From assembly GCA_017305835.1 (NCBI GenBank), contig JAFKJY010000054.1, positions 1 through 64,000 on the forward strand: a DNA stretch of 64,000 nucleotides, read 5' to 3'. Under the pieces are notes generated by a model. That model was not told the DNA's origin. It did no database searches and saw only the letters and a program-made list of their open reading frames with translations. The stretch is from Hyphomicrobiales bacterium. Lineage in GTDB: Bacteria; Pseudomonadota; Alphaproteobacteria; Rhizobiales; Rhizobiaceae. Below, in pieces: positions 24,317 to 32,410 of the stretch (position 1 is the stretch's first letter; each line of letters begins with the position of its first letter). The position numbers and the translations under genes are program-made.

Positions 24317-24878
24317 GAAGAGCCGGAACCCGCGACGCCTCTCGCCCGCGACGGAGGGCGTCATGGACATGGACGAGGCAGACAGGCCGATCGGGGCCGC
24401 CGCAGGCGAGCCGCTGTTCGATCTCACCAACAACGTCAACTACCTGCTGCGGCGGGCGCATGCGCGCGCCGACCAGCTTTTCGACGAGGCGATGCAGGAT
24501 CTCGGGCTGACGCCGCGCCAGGCCGCGCTCCTCTACGGCGTGCAGCGCTGCGAGGGCGGCAGCATCAGCGCGCTCACCGCGCTGACCGGGATGGACCGCG
24601 GCACGCTGTCGGAGATGGTGCCTCGGCTGACCAAGCGCGGCCTGCTGGAGCGGCGTCTCGCCAAGGACGACGGCCGCGCCATCGCCCTCTACCTCACCGA
24701 GACGGGGGCGGAGCTTGTCGATCTCGCCACCCAACGCACCGCTGCGCTGCAGGCGAAGGTGCTGGAGCCGCTGCCGGTCGAATACCGCCTGCTGTTCATC
24801 AAGATGCTGTCCCTGTTCGTCGGCCTGACGGTGGAGACGCAGACCAAAACCCGGATGGCGGACGAGGCCGGCATCTAA
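24300..24878 (+). CDS. MarR family transcriptional regulator
   Basis: A 192-residue winged-helix regulator. After a basic N-terminal tail, the MarR core runs from about residue 38 (FDLTNNVNYLLRRAHARADQ) through LGLTPRQAALLYGVQ, the recognition region ALTGMDRGTLSEMVPRL, and a wing RRLAKDDGRAIALYLTE. The ATG at 24300 overlaps the ATPase gene; an ATG at 24363 would remove the unstructured tail and is equally possible. As part of the transporter/hydroxylase operon it probably senses the substrate. Its binding site could be the dyad over the promoter at 17606. Confidence 0.88.
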   Translation: MATRARKSRNPRRLSPATEGVMDMDEADRPIGAAAGEPLFDLTNNVNYLLRRAHARADQLFDEAMQDLGLTPRQAALLYGVQRCEGGSISALTALTGMDRGTLSEMVPRLTKRGLLERRLAKDDGRAIALYLTETGAELVDLATQRTAALQAKVLEPLPVEYRLLFIKMLSLFVGLTVETQTKTRMADEAGI

Positions 24879-24919
24879 AGCCGCACCGACCGTCAGCATC
24901 GTTCGAGGATTTTTGAGGC

Positions 24920-26056
24920 ATGGAACTACCCCTGATCGCGCGGACACGGCCGCAATCCGGCGTGCGCAAGATGATGGAGCTCGCCTGGGGGCGGGCCGAC
25001 GTCGTGCATCTCGAGGTCGGCGAGCCCGGCTTCGACACGCCCGACCATGTCAAGGAGGCGGCGGCCAAGGCGGCCCGCGACGGCAAGACCAAATATTCGC
25101 CGACCCCCGGCCTGCCGGAGCTGCGCGAGGTGGCGGCCGCCAAGATCCGCAGGGTGAACGGCATCGACTGCGAAACCTCGCAGGTGCTTGTGACGAATGG
25201 CGGCGCCAACGCGCTGTTCGGCATCTTCGGGACGGTGCTCGGCGCCGGCGATTCGATCCTGCTGCCCAATCCGGGCTGGTCAAACTTCACCATGATGACC
25301 AAGGCGTTCGGCGCGCGTCCGCTCTATTACGACCTCGCCGGCGGCAACGGCTACCTGCCGGACGTCGACCAACTCGCGAGCCTCGTCGACGACACGACGC
25401 GGGCGCTGCTGCTCAACTCGCCGTCGAACCCGCTCGGTACCGTGCTCGACCGCCGCAAGGCGGAGGAGCTGTTTGCCTTCGCCGAGGAACGCGACCTGTG
25501 GATCGTCTCTGACGAGTGCTACGACCAGATCGACTTCTCCGGCCGCCACGTCAGCATCGGCTCGCTGGAGCCGAAGCCGGAGCGGGTGATCTCGGTCTTC
25601 AGCTTCTCCAAGGTCTACGCCATGACCGGCTGGCGGGTCGGCTATGCAGCCCTGCCGAAGCGCGTCGTCGATCCCATGCTCGGCCTGCTGCAGCCCAGCG
25701 TGATGTGCGTCAACACGCCGGCGCAGTACGGCGCGCTGGCTGCCCTCAGCGGCCCGCAGGAGTATCTCGACGACTGGCGCGAGACCTACCGCCGCAACCG
25801 CGACCTCGTGCTGTCGCGCATCGCCGGCTCGCGCTACTCGGCCATGTCGCCGGACGGCGGCTTCTACGTCTGGCTCGACATCTCGGCGTTCGGGGAGCGC
25901 AGCGAGGCCTTCGCGCTGCGCGTGCTCGACCAGTGCAACGTCGCCGTGACGCCGGGCACGGCCTTCGGCACCAACGGCGAGGGCTATGTGCGCCTGTCGC
26001 TGGCGACGACGCGGGAGAAGCTCGACATCGGGCTCGACCGGCTGCTGCGCGCCTAG
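24920..26056 (+). CDS. PLP-dependent class I/II aminotransferase
   Basis: A 378-residue fold-type I aminotransferase of the aspartate aminotransferase superfamily. The N-terminal LEVGEPGFDTPDHV segment, the NSPSNPLGTVLDR loop, an SDECYDQIDF strand carrying the PLP-contacting Asp, the PLP-binding Lys231 in SFSKVYAMTGWRVGY and a C-terminal Arg in EGYVRLSLA are present. The ATG is preceded by a weak GAGG. It follows MarR by 41 bp and probably transaminates an amino acid related to the imported substrate; the amino donor or acceptor cannot be told. Confidence 0.9.
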   Translation: MELPLIARTRPQSGVRKMMELAWGRADVVHLEVGEPGFDTPDHVKEAAAKAARDGKTKYSPTPGLPELREVAAAKIRRVNGIDCETSQVLVTNGGANALFGIFGTVLGAGDSILLPNPGWSNFTMMTKAFGARPLYYDLAGGNGYLPDVDQLASLVDDTTRALLLNSPSNPLGTVLDRRKAEELFAFAEERDLWIVSDECYDQIDFSGRHVSIGSLEPKPERVISVFSFSKVYAMTGWRVGYAALPKRVVDPMLGLLQPSVMCVNTPAQYGALAALSGPQEYLDDWRETYRRNRDLVLSRIAGSRYSAMSPDGGFYVWLDISAFGERSEAFALRVLDQCNVAVTPGTAFGTNGEGYVRLSLATTREKLDIGLDRLLRA

Positions 26057-26193
26057 GCGCGTCGGGCGCTCGCCGGGCGTCCGATGCGCGGAAAATGACG
26101 TGCCGGATGCAGTCCCGCGCCGGCCCCGAATGCACGCCGGACAGAACCTGCGGAAGAGGCGATCCGAAAGGCGGAAAGGCCATGTTTCAGCGC

Positions 26194-26225
26194 TTGACAC
26201 GACTTTCAAATAGAACCACTGATAG
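26194..26225 (+). promoter_or_regulatory. weak promoter candidate before the XRE-cupin/hydantoinase operon
   Basis: A perfect TTGACA -35 (26194-26199) lies in a locally AT-rich stretch. The best -10 options are imperfect (CTGATA or TGATAG, spacing 19-20). A transcript from here would start before the GGGAGGA site at 26244 and fits the TTG start at 26257. The 200-bp gap after the aminotransferase gene otherwise holds nothing recognisable. Confidence 0.3.
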
Positions 26226-26256
26226 GCAGTTACTGAAATTTCCGGGAGGACGGGAA

Positions 26257-26805
26257 TTGCGTAATCAGGGCCATCTCTTCGGCGACAGGGAACTGCGCCA
26301 GCTCGGCCGCGCCGTGCGCGAGGCGCGCGAGAGGGGAGGCTTCAGCCAGTCCCAGCTCGCCGACGATTCCGGCCTCTCCGCCCGCGCGGTGCGCGAGCTC
26401 GAGGCCGGACGGTCGAGCCCGTCGCTCGCCACGATCGTGGCGATCGTCGATGCGCTTTCGATCACGCTCGACGAGCTGATCGCCGCAGCGCGCGCGCGCC
26501 GGCCGGTGTTCGGCCTGCTGCCGGCGGACGAGGCCGGTCCCTATGATCGCGAGCTGGTCACCGCCATCGAGCAGCCGCGCCTGCGCGTGCGGGTCGTCGA
26601 TGCGGGCTCGGGCGACCCCGTCGCGCTGCCTTCCGGATCCACCTTCGCGCACGTGCTCGGCGGCGCCGTGACGGCGACGCTCGACGGGGAGCAGGTGAAG
26701 CTGCGCCACGGCGACAGCCTGCACTCGCGCCCCGGCGTGCTGACGGATCTCGAGCCCGCGGACGGCCGCGTGCGCATGCTGCTGGTCGAGGCGCCCGGCA
26801 GCTAG
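26257..26805 (+). CDS. XRE family regulator with degenerate cupin domain
   Basis: A 182-residue regulator. The helix-turn-helix spans about residues 10-65 (LGRAVREARERGGFSQSQLA, then LSARAVRELEAGRSSPSLATI) and a cupin-like half lies near residues 110-180 (STFAHVLGGAVTATLDG, RHGDSLHSRPG). The TTG at 26257 was chosen because GGGAGGA lies 7 bp upstream and a TTGACA box lies before it; an ATG at 26181 in the same frame precedes that box. It is the first gene of the hydantoinase island and probably regulates it. It is less similar to the 16706/31078 pair, so it is a different subgroup. Confidence 0.8.
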   Translation: MRNQGHLFGDRELRQLGRAVREARERGGFSQSQLADDSGLSARAVRELEAGRSSPSLATIVAIVDALSITLDELIAAARARRPVFGLLPADEAGPYDRELVTAIEQPRLRVRVVDAGSGDPVALPSGSTFAHVLGGAVTATLDGEQVKLRHGDSLHSRPGVLTDLEPADGRVRMLLVEAPGS

Positions 26806-26860
26806 AGGCCGCGGATGCGGCGAACCTTCCCTGCCGATTGCTGAACAGGAAAAAGCGAGA

Positions 26861-28975
26861 ATGTCCGAAACCACCTACCTTGTTGCGACCGACGTTGGTG
26901 GCACCTGCACCGACACGATCGTCGTGTCGTCGACCGGCGAGATCACGATCGGCAAGGCGCTCTCGACGCCGCCGGACTTCGCGACCGGCGTGCTGAACTC
27001 GATCCGCTCGGCAGCCGACGCGATGCAGCTCGACATGAGCCGGATCCTTGAAAAGACGACGCTTTTCATCCACGGCTCGACCGTCGTCGACAATACGGTG
27101 TTCACCCGCGAGGGCTCGCGCACAGGTCTTGTGGCGACCGAGGGCTTCGAGGACACGCTGCTGGTGACGCGTGGCGCCTATGGCCGCTGGTCGGGCCTCA
27201 CGGAAGAGGGAATCAAGAACCCGGTCAAGACGAGCCGCGCGCCCGCGCTGGTCGATCCGGCGGCGATCGTCGGCGTCAGGGAGCGCATCGACTGCGACGG
27301 CGACGTCGTCCAGGCGCTCGACATGGCCGGCGCGCGCGAGGCCATCCGGCATCTGGTGCAGGACAGGAAGGTCGACGCCATCGCCGTCTCCTTCCTGTGG
27401 TCCTTCTACAATCCGAGCCACGAGCAGGCGATCCGCAAGCTCGTCGAGGAAGTGGCGCCGGGGACCTACGTCACGCTCTCCAGCGACATCGCGCCGGTGC
27501 CGGGCGAGTACGAGCGCACCTCGACGGCGGTCATCAACGCCTATGCCGGCCGGGTCGCGGGCGACTACCTGAAGGAGCTCGGCGATCTCCTGGCGCGCAA
27601 CGGCTATCGCGGCCAGACCATGGTCATGCAGGGCTATGGCGGCCTGCTGCCGGTCGAGGAAGCGGCCGTGCGCGCCGTCGGCATGATCGAATGCGGCCCG
27701 GCCGCCGGCGTCATCGGGGCGAAGTTCCTCGGCGACGCGATGGGCGACCTCGACATCATCGCGGCCGACATGGGCGGCACCACCTTCAAGGTCGGCGTGA
27801 TCCAGAACGGCGAGCTGGAATATGCGCGCGAGCCGATGGTCGACCGCTTCCACTACGTCGCGCCGAAGATCGACGTCGTTTCAATCGGCGCCGGTGGCGG
27901 AAGCATCATCCAGCTCGATCCGAAGACGAAGCTGCCGACGGTCGGGCCGCGCTCGGCCGGCTCGCGGCCGGGGCCGATCTGCTACGGGCTCGGCGGCCAG
28001 GAGCCGACGCTCACCGACGTCATGATGCTCATCGGCTACATGGATTCGGGCCACTTCCTGCGCGGCAGCATGCCGCTCGACAGCGAGAACACGCGGCGCA
28101 TCTTCAAGCAGAAGATCGCCGATCCGCTCGGCACCTCGGTCGAGGATGCCGCGATCGGCATCTACCGTATCGCCTCGGCGCAGATCACCGACCTGATCCG
28201 CAAGATCACCGTCGAGCGCGGGCTCGACCCGCGCGACTTCGTGCTGCACTCCTTCGGCGGCACCTGCGGCATGCTGGCTTCCGCCTTCGGCGAGGAGCTT
28301 TCGGTCCGCCGCATCGTCATCCCCTACACGGCGTCGGTGAACTGCGCCTTCGGCCTGGTGACGGCCGACGTGCGCCACGAATATTCGGTGACGAAGACGC
28401 TGCCGGTCGACGTGCCGGCCAGCGAGATCAATGCCGTATACGCCCCGCTGATGGAGAAGGCGGCGCGCCAGCTCGCATCGGAAGGGTTCGGCAAGGATTC
28501 CATCTCGATGAGCTGGTCGGTCGATTTCCGCTATCGCCGCCAGGTCCACGAGGTGACGACGCCGGTGCGCGTCGAGACGCCGCTGACCGACGATGGGCTG
28601 AAGGCGCTGGTGGCCGATTTCGAGAGCCTCTACGAGCGCAAGTTCGGCCGCGGCTCGGCCTATCGCGAGGCGGGCATCGAGATGACGATGTTCCGGCTCA
28701 CCGCGAGCGGCCTGCTGAAGCGGCCGGACCTGCCGAAGCTCGCCGAAGGCAAGGCCGATGCGAGCGCCGCCCGCATCGGCTCGCGCCCGATCTTCGTCGA
28801 ACGCCGGGGCGCGCTGGCCGAAGGCAACATCTACGATTTCGAGAAGCTGGAGCCCGGCAACCGGCTCAGGGGGCCGGCCGTCATCCATACGCCGATCACC
28901 ACCATCGCCGTGCAGGAGGGCCAGAGCGCCCGAATGGACGGGTTCCGCAACATTGTCCTCGAGATGGAGCGCTAA
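26861..28975 (+). CDS. hyuA: hydantoinase/oxoprolinase family protein, A subunit
   Basis: A 704-residue HyuA/oxoprolinase-type subunit with an actin-like ATP-binding fold. It opens with DVGGTCTDTIV (phosphate loop), has HGSTVVDNTV, the MQGYGGLLPVEEAA segment, MIECGPAAGVIGA, and a second phosphate-loop motif ADMGGTTFKVG. ATP-dependent N-methylhydantoinase, 5-oxoprolinase and the beta subunits of acetone/acetophenone carboxylase all share this fold. Length (about 700) and a neighbouring small zinc protein resemble the carboxylase branch, while the isochorismatase-type amidase downstream fits the hydantoin branch. Substrate therefore open. It is 3 bp upstream of hyuB. Confidence 0.88.
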   Translation: MSETTYLVATDVGGTCTDTIVVSSTGEITIGKALSTPPDFATGVLNSIRSAADAMQLDMSRILEKTTLFIHGSTVVDNTVFTREGSRTGLVATEGFEDTLLVTRGAYGRWSGLTEEGIKNPVKTSRAPALVDPAAIVGVRERIDCDGDVVQALDMAGAREAIRHLVQDRKVDAIAVSFLWSFYNPSHEQAIRKLVEEVAPGTYVTLSSDIAPVPGEYERTSTAVINAYAGRVAGDYLKELGDLLARNGYRGQTMVMQGYGGLLPVEEAAVRAVGMIECGPAAGVIGAKFLGDAMGDLDIIAADMGGTTFKVGVIQNGELEYAREPMVDRFHYVAPKIDVVSIGAGGGSIIQLDPKTKLPTVGPRSAGSRPGPICYGLGGQEPTLTDVMMLIGYMDSGHFLRGSMPLDSENTRRIFKQKIADPLGTSVEDAAIGIYRIASAQITDLIRKITVERGLDPRDFVLHSFGGTCGMLASAFGEELSVRRIVIPYTASVNCAFGLVTADVRHEYSVTKTLPVDVPASEINAVYAPLMEKAARQLASEGFGKDSISMSWSVDFRYRRQVHEVTTPVRVETPLTDDGLKALVADFESLYERKFGRGSAYREAGIEMTMFRLTASGLLKRPDLPKLAEGKADASAARIGSRPIFVERRGALAEGNIYDFEKLEPGNRLRGPAVIHTPITTIAVQEGQSARMDGFRNIVLEMER

Positions 28976-28978
28976 GCC

Positions 28979-30781
28979 ATGGATCCGATGACGTTCTCCA
29001 TTATCCGGCACCGGCTGTTCCGCATCGTCGACGAGGCGGTGATCACGCTCAAGCACGTGTCGGGCAGCGCCATCACCAACGAGGGCCACGACCTGATGGT
29101 CTCGCTCTACGGCGCCGACGGCTCGCTGCTGATGGGCGGTGTCGGCTTCCTGCATCACCTGACCAGCGCTGCGGAGGCCTGCAAGGCGGTCATCCGCAAG
29201 TTCGGCGACCGCATCGGCGAGGGCGACGTCTACCTGCTCAACGATCCCTATACGGCGGCGCTGCATACCTCCGACATCTATCTGGTCGCGCCGATCCACT
29301 ATGACGGCAAGCTGGTCGCCTGGAGCGCCTGCTTCGTCCACGTCTACGACATCGGCGCGATGAACCCCGGCGGCTTCAGCCCGCAGTCGATCGATATCTT
29401 CACCGAGGGCTTCTCCTCGCCCGGCATCAAGATCGTCGACAAGGGCGAGATGGTGCAGGACGTGGTCGACACGATCCTCAACATGGTGCGCTCGCCCGAG
29501 ATGGTGATGCTCGACCTGCGCTCCATGATCGCCTGCAACAACGTGGCGCGCGAGCGCATGCAGTCGCTGATCGCGAAATACGGCCCCGAGACGGTCAACG
29601 AGGCGGGCGCCGAGCTGATCCGCCAGTCGGAGGAGCTGCTGCGGGCGCGCCTACTGGAGCTGCCCGACGGCTCCTGGCAGTCGCGCCAGTATCTCGACGT
29701 GCAGGGCGAGACGGCGACGGTTCGCCTGACCATGACGAAGAAGGGCGACCGGCTGATCTTCGACTTCACCGGATCGAGCCCGCAGAGCCGGCACTCGATC
29801 AACTGCACCTACTGGGCCGCGCTCGGCGGCCTGTTCGCGCCGCTGTTCCCGCTGCTGTGCTACGACATCACCTGGAACGAGGGCGTCATCCGGCTGATCG
29901 AGATGATCGCGCCGGAGGGGTCGGTGGTGAACTGCACGCGGCCGGCGCCGGTTTCGGTCGCCACGGTCGGCGCCATCCAGTCGGTCAACAACGCCGCCTG
30001 CGCGACCATCGGCAAGATGCTGGCGGCGAGCGACAAGTACCGCGAGCAGGCGACGGCGGTCTGGCACGCCAACCACTTCGCCATCTTCAAGTTCGGCCGC
30101 AACCAGAAGGGCGGCCAGTCGATCGGCATCCTGACCGAGACCTTCGCCGGGGCCGGCGGCGCCAGCGCGTTTGCCGACGGCGTCGACATCGGCGGCGAGG
30201 TGCCGAACCCGATCTCGCGCATGGCCAATGTCGAGACGGTCGAGGCGAGCTTCCCGATCCGATACCTCTTCCGCAAGCGCATGGCCGATTCCGGCGGGCC
30301 GGGGCGCTGGCGCGGCGGCACCGGGGGCGAGCTGGCGATCGTGCCGCACAAGGCACCGGACGGCGGGCTCCACTACGTGATTTCCGGCAAGGGCGACCGC
30401 CACCCGATGAGCGACGGCCTGGCCGGCGGCCTGCCCGGCGGCCCGAACGCCTATCTCTGGGCGAAGAGTGGCGAAGCTGCCGCCGCGGGCGACGACGGGA
30501 GGCTGCCCGGCGGCGCGCAGGCCGTGTCGTGGGGCGTGTTCCCGCTGATGGGTGAGGATGCGCTCTATGTCCGCTGGAACGGCGGGGGCGGCTATGGCGA
30601 CCCGCTCGACCGCGATCCCGAGAACGTGGCGAAGGACGTCGTCGGCGCGCTGGTCAGCGCGGATGCGGCGAGGGACATCTACGGCGTCGTGCTGTCGGAA
30701 CAGGGCGTCGTGGATACCGCCGCGACGGACGCGCTGCGCGGCTCGATGAAGGCGGAACGCATGGCTGGGGAGGCCGCGTGA
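28979..30781 (+). CDS. hyuB: hydantoinase B/oxoprolinase family protein
   Basis: A 600-residue HyuB-type subunit, partner of the A subunit immediately upstream. Recognisable blocks are the N-terminal SAITNEGHDLMVSLYG, the metal-site segment YLLNDPYTAALHTSDIYLVAPIH with His residues, the FDFTGSSPQSRHSINC region, the PGRWRGGTGGELAI loop, and a GGGGYGDPLDRDPENVAKDV C-terminus. The complex hydrolyses cyclic amides or carboxylates ketones using ATP. Its length of about 600 is shorter than acetone carboxylase alpha (about 770). The stop overlaps the start of the small zinc-ribbon gene (GTGA). Confidence 0.9.
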   Translation: MDPMTFSIIRHRLFRIVDEAVITLKHVSGSAITNEGHDLMVSLYGADGSLLMGGVGFLHHLTSAAEACKAVIRKFGDRIGEGDVYLLNDPYTAALHTSDIYLVAPIHYDGKLVAWSACFVHVYDIGAMNPGGFSPQSIDIFTEGFSSPGIKIVDKGEMVQDVVDTILNMVRSPEMVMLDLRSMIACNNVARERMQSLIAKYGPETVNEAGAELIRQSEELLRARLLELPDGSWQSRQYLDVQGETATVRLTMTKKGDRLIFDFTGSSPQSRHSINCTYWAALGGLFAPLFPLLCYDITWNEGVIRLIEMIAPEGSVVNCTRPAPVSVATVGAIQSVNNAACATIGKMLAASDKYREQATAVWHANHFAIFKFGRNQKGGQSIGILTETFAGAGGASAFADGVDIGGEVPNPISRMANVETVEASFPIRYLFRKRMADSGGPGRWRGGTGGELAIVPHKAPDGGLHYVISGKGDRHPMSDGLAGGLPGGPNAYLWAKSGEAAAAGDDGRLPGGAQAVSWGVFPLMGEDALYVRWNGGGGYGDPLDRDPENVAKDVVGALVSADAARDIYGVVLSEQGVVDTAATDALRGSMKAERMAGEAA

Positions 30782-31071
30782 TGAAGGAAGTGAGATCCTG
30801 GTCGGCGACGCTGGTGAGCATGCCCGGCAAGTCCGGCCGCGTGATTGCCTGCCGCGCCTGCTCGGCCGAGCTGTGCGGGACCGATGCGTCGTGGAAGGAG
30901 CACGCCGTGCTGCGCGAGAGCCCGCTGCGGGAGGCCGCGGGCGCGACCTACCGCAGCGCCGGCGACGAGGTGCTGCTGCGCCGGTTCTACTGCGGGTCCT
31001 GCGGGGCGGCGCTCGACAGCGAGATCGCGCTGCCGGGCGAGCCCTTCCTGCTCGACCGACTGGCGGAGTAG
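30778..31071 (+). CDS. small zinc-ribbon protein, acetone carboxylase gamma-like
   Basis: A 97-residue protein starting at a GTG that overlaps the hyuB stop; the next codon is an ATG (30781), an equally good start. It has two Cys pairs, C25-x2-C28 and C72-x2-C75, with an extra C33, the spacing of a zinc ribbon. Small gamma subunits with similar Cys pairs accompany HyuA/HyuB-type subunits in acetone carboxylase, where gamma is about 165 residues; this one is shorter. Its overlap with hyuB suggests a third subunit of the same complex. Exact identity is inferred from context. Confidence 0.65.
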   Translation: MMKEVRSWSATLVSMPGKSGRVIACRACSAELCGTDASWKEHAVLRESPLREAAGATYRSAGDEVLLRRFYCGSCGAALDSEIALPGEPFLLDRLAE

Positions 31072-31077
31072 GCGAAC

Positions 31078-31680
31078 GTGCCGCGCAAGGGCAGAACCGG
31101 CACGGCGCGCCAGATCGAGGCGAGCGGCGTCCTCGGCGGTCGGCTGCGCGAGCTGCGGCTAGTGCGCGGCCTGACGATCGCCGGGCTCGCCGCCCGCTCG
31201 CAGGTGCCGGCCAGCACGATCAGCAAGATCGAGAACGGCCTGCTCAATCCGAGCCTGGTCAACGCGATCAACCTCGCGACGGCGCTGGAGGCCAATCTCG
31301 GCTTCCTCGTCGACCAGGCGCGCACGCGCTCGGCCCGCTACGCGATCGTGAGGCGCCACCAGCGCGGCCGCAACGACTTCCCCGAGATGGCGCTCGTGCT
31401 GGAGGACCTGAACAGCGGCTTCGTGCCGGGCGTGCTGGAAAGCCGCATCGGCACGATCAGCCCCGGCGCGCATTCGGGCCTCGAGGCGATGACGCATGCG
31501 GGCGAGGAAGTCGCCCATGTGCTCGCCGGCGCGCTGACCTACGACATCGACGGCGAGTCGATCCTGCTCGGTACCGGCGACACGCTGCACTTCAAATCGG
31601 ACGTGCCGCACCGGTGGATGAACGACAGCGACGGGCCAGTCCAGGTCCTGTGGATATTCTCGGACGGCCTGTCATTCTAA
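31078..31680 (+). CDS. XRE family regulator with cupin domain
   Basis: A 200-residue XRE-cupin regulator with a GTG start 6 bp after the zinc-ribbon gene. Helix-turn-helix near residues 18-75 (LGGRLRELRLVRGLTIAGLA, PASTISKIENGLLNPSL) and cupin near 125-200 (THAGEEVAHVLAGALTYDIDG, then LHFKSDVPHRWMNDS). It is closely related to the regulator at 16706, sharing the recognition helix, the SLVNAINLA linker and the FSDGLSF end. The second regulator of this island, encoded inside it, probably senses the substrate or a pathway intermediate through the cupin. Confidence 0.9.
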   Translation: MPRKGRTGTARQIEASGVLGGRLRELRLVRGLTIAGLAARSQVPASTISKIENGLLNPSLVNAINLATALEANLGFLVDQARTRSARYAIVRRHQRGRNDFPEMALVLEDLNSGFVPGVLESRIGTISPGAHSGLEAMTHAGEEVAHVLAGALTYDIDGESILLGTGDTLHFKSDVPHRWMNDSDGPVQVLWIFSDGLSF

Positions 31681-31699
31681 TTCTGGAAGGAAAAACAAA

Positions 31700-32365
31700 A
31701 TGATAAGCGAGCACATCATAGAGCGCGTGATCAAGCGGCGCGGCAGGCTTCACATCTTCGACACGATCGAGGCGCGGCGCACCGCGCTCGTCGTCATCGA
31801 CATGCAGAAGACGTTCTGCGAGCCGGGCGCGCCGGCCGAGGTCGCCTCCTCGCGCACCATCATCGGCACGATCAACCGGCTGGCCGCGGCGCTGCGCGAG
31901 GCCGGCGGCAAGGTCGTCTGGTGCACGCACGCAAATGTCGGCGTCGACGACACCAGCGACTGGCGCAACTTCTTCGACCATTTCGTCTCTGACGAGCTTC
32001 GCTCGCGCACGATCGAGAGCCTTTCGCCGGGCGGGTCCGGCCAGGATATCTGGCACGAGCTCAAGACGCATCCCGAAGACATCAAGCTGTTCAAGAACCG
32101 CTACAGCGCGCTCATCCCGGGCTCCTCGCAGCTCGAGCGGATCCTGCGCAGCCTGAACATCGACACGCTGCTGATTGCTGGGACGAAGACCAACATCTGC
32201 TGCGAGTCGACCGCCCGCGACGCGATGATGCTGGACTTCAAGGTGGTCATGGTTTCGGACGCAACCGCAGCCCTGTCGCCCGAAGAGCATCGCGCCGCGC
32301 TTGAGAACGTCATCCAGCAGTTCGGTGACGTGATGAGCACCGACGAGGTGATCCGGCTACTCTGA
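31700..32365 (+). CDS. isochorismatase family cysteine hydrolase (possible N-carbamoyl amidase)
   Basis: A 221-residue isochorismatase-fold hydrolase with the full triad: D34 in VVIDMQ, K132 in the LFKNRYSALIPGSS segment, and C167 in TKTNICCESTARDA (C168 adjacent). Cys-containing members are amidohydrolases such as N-carbamoylsarcosine amidase, nicotinamidase and ureidoacrylate hydrolase. Next to HyuA/HyuB this arrangement matches the N-methylhydantoin to N-carbamoylsarcosine to sarcosine route, in which hydantoinase is followed by an isochorismatase-type amidase. It is preceded by GGAAGG and lies 45 bp before the BMP-type binding-protein gene. Function is inferred from context. Confidence 0.82.
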   Translation: MISEHIIERVIKRRGRLHIFDTIEARRTALVVIDMQKTFCEPGAPAEVASSRTIIGTINRLAAALREAGGKVVWCTHANVGVDDTSDWRNFFDHFVSDELRSRTIESLSPGGSGQDIWHELKTHPEDIKLFKNRYSALIPGSSQLERILRSLNIDTLLIAGTKTNICCESTARDAMMLDFKVVMVSDATAALSPEEHRAALENVIQQFGDVMSTDEVIRLL

Positions 32366-32410
32366 ACCGCCATACCGGACACCCGTCATCATGTGAAAAG
32401 GGGAACTTCC

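Noticed and set aside
32393-32410. GTG start for the BMP binding protein
   Set aside because: It would place GGGGAA inside the coding region; the ATG at 32411 follows that site and gives a normal signal peptide.
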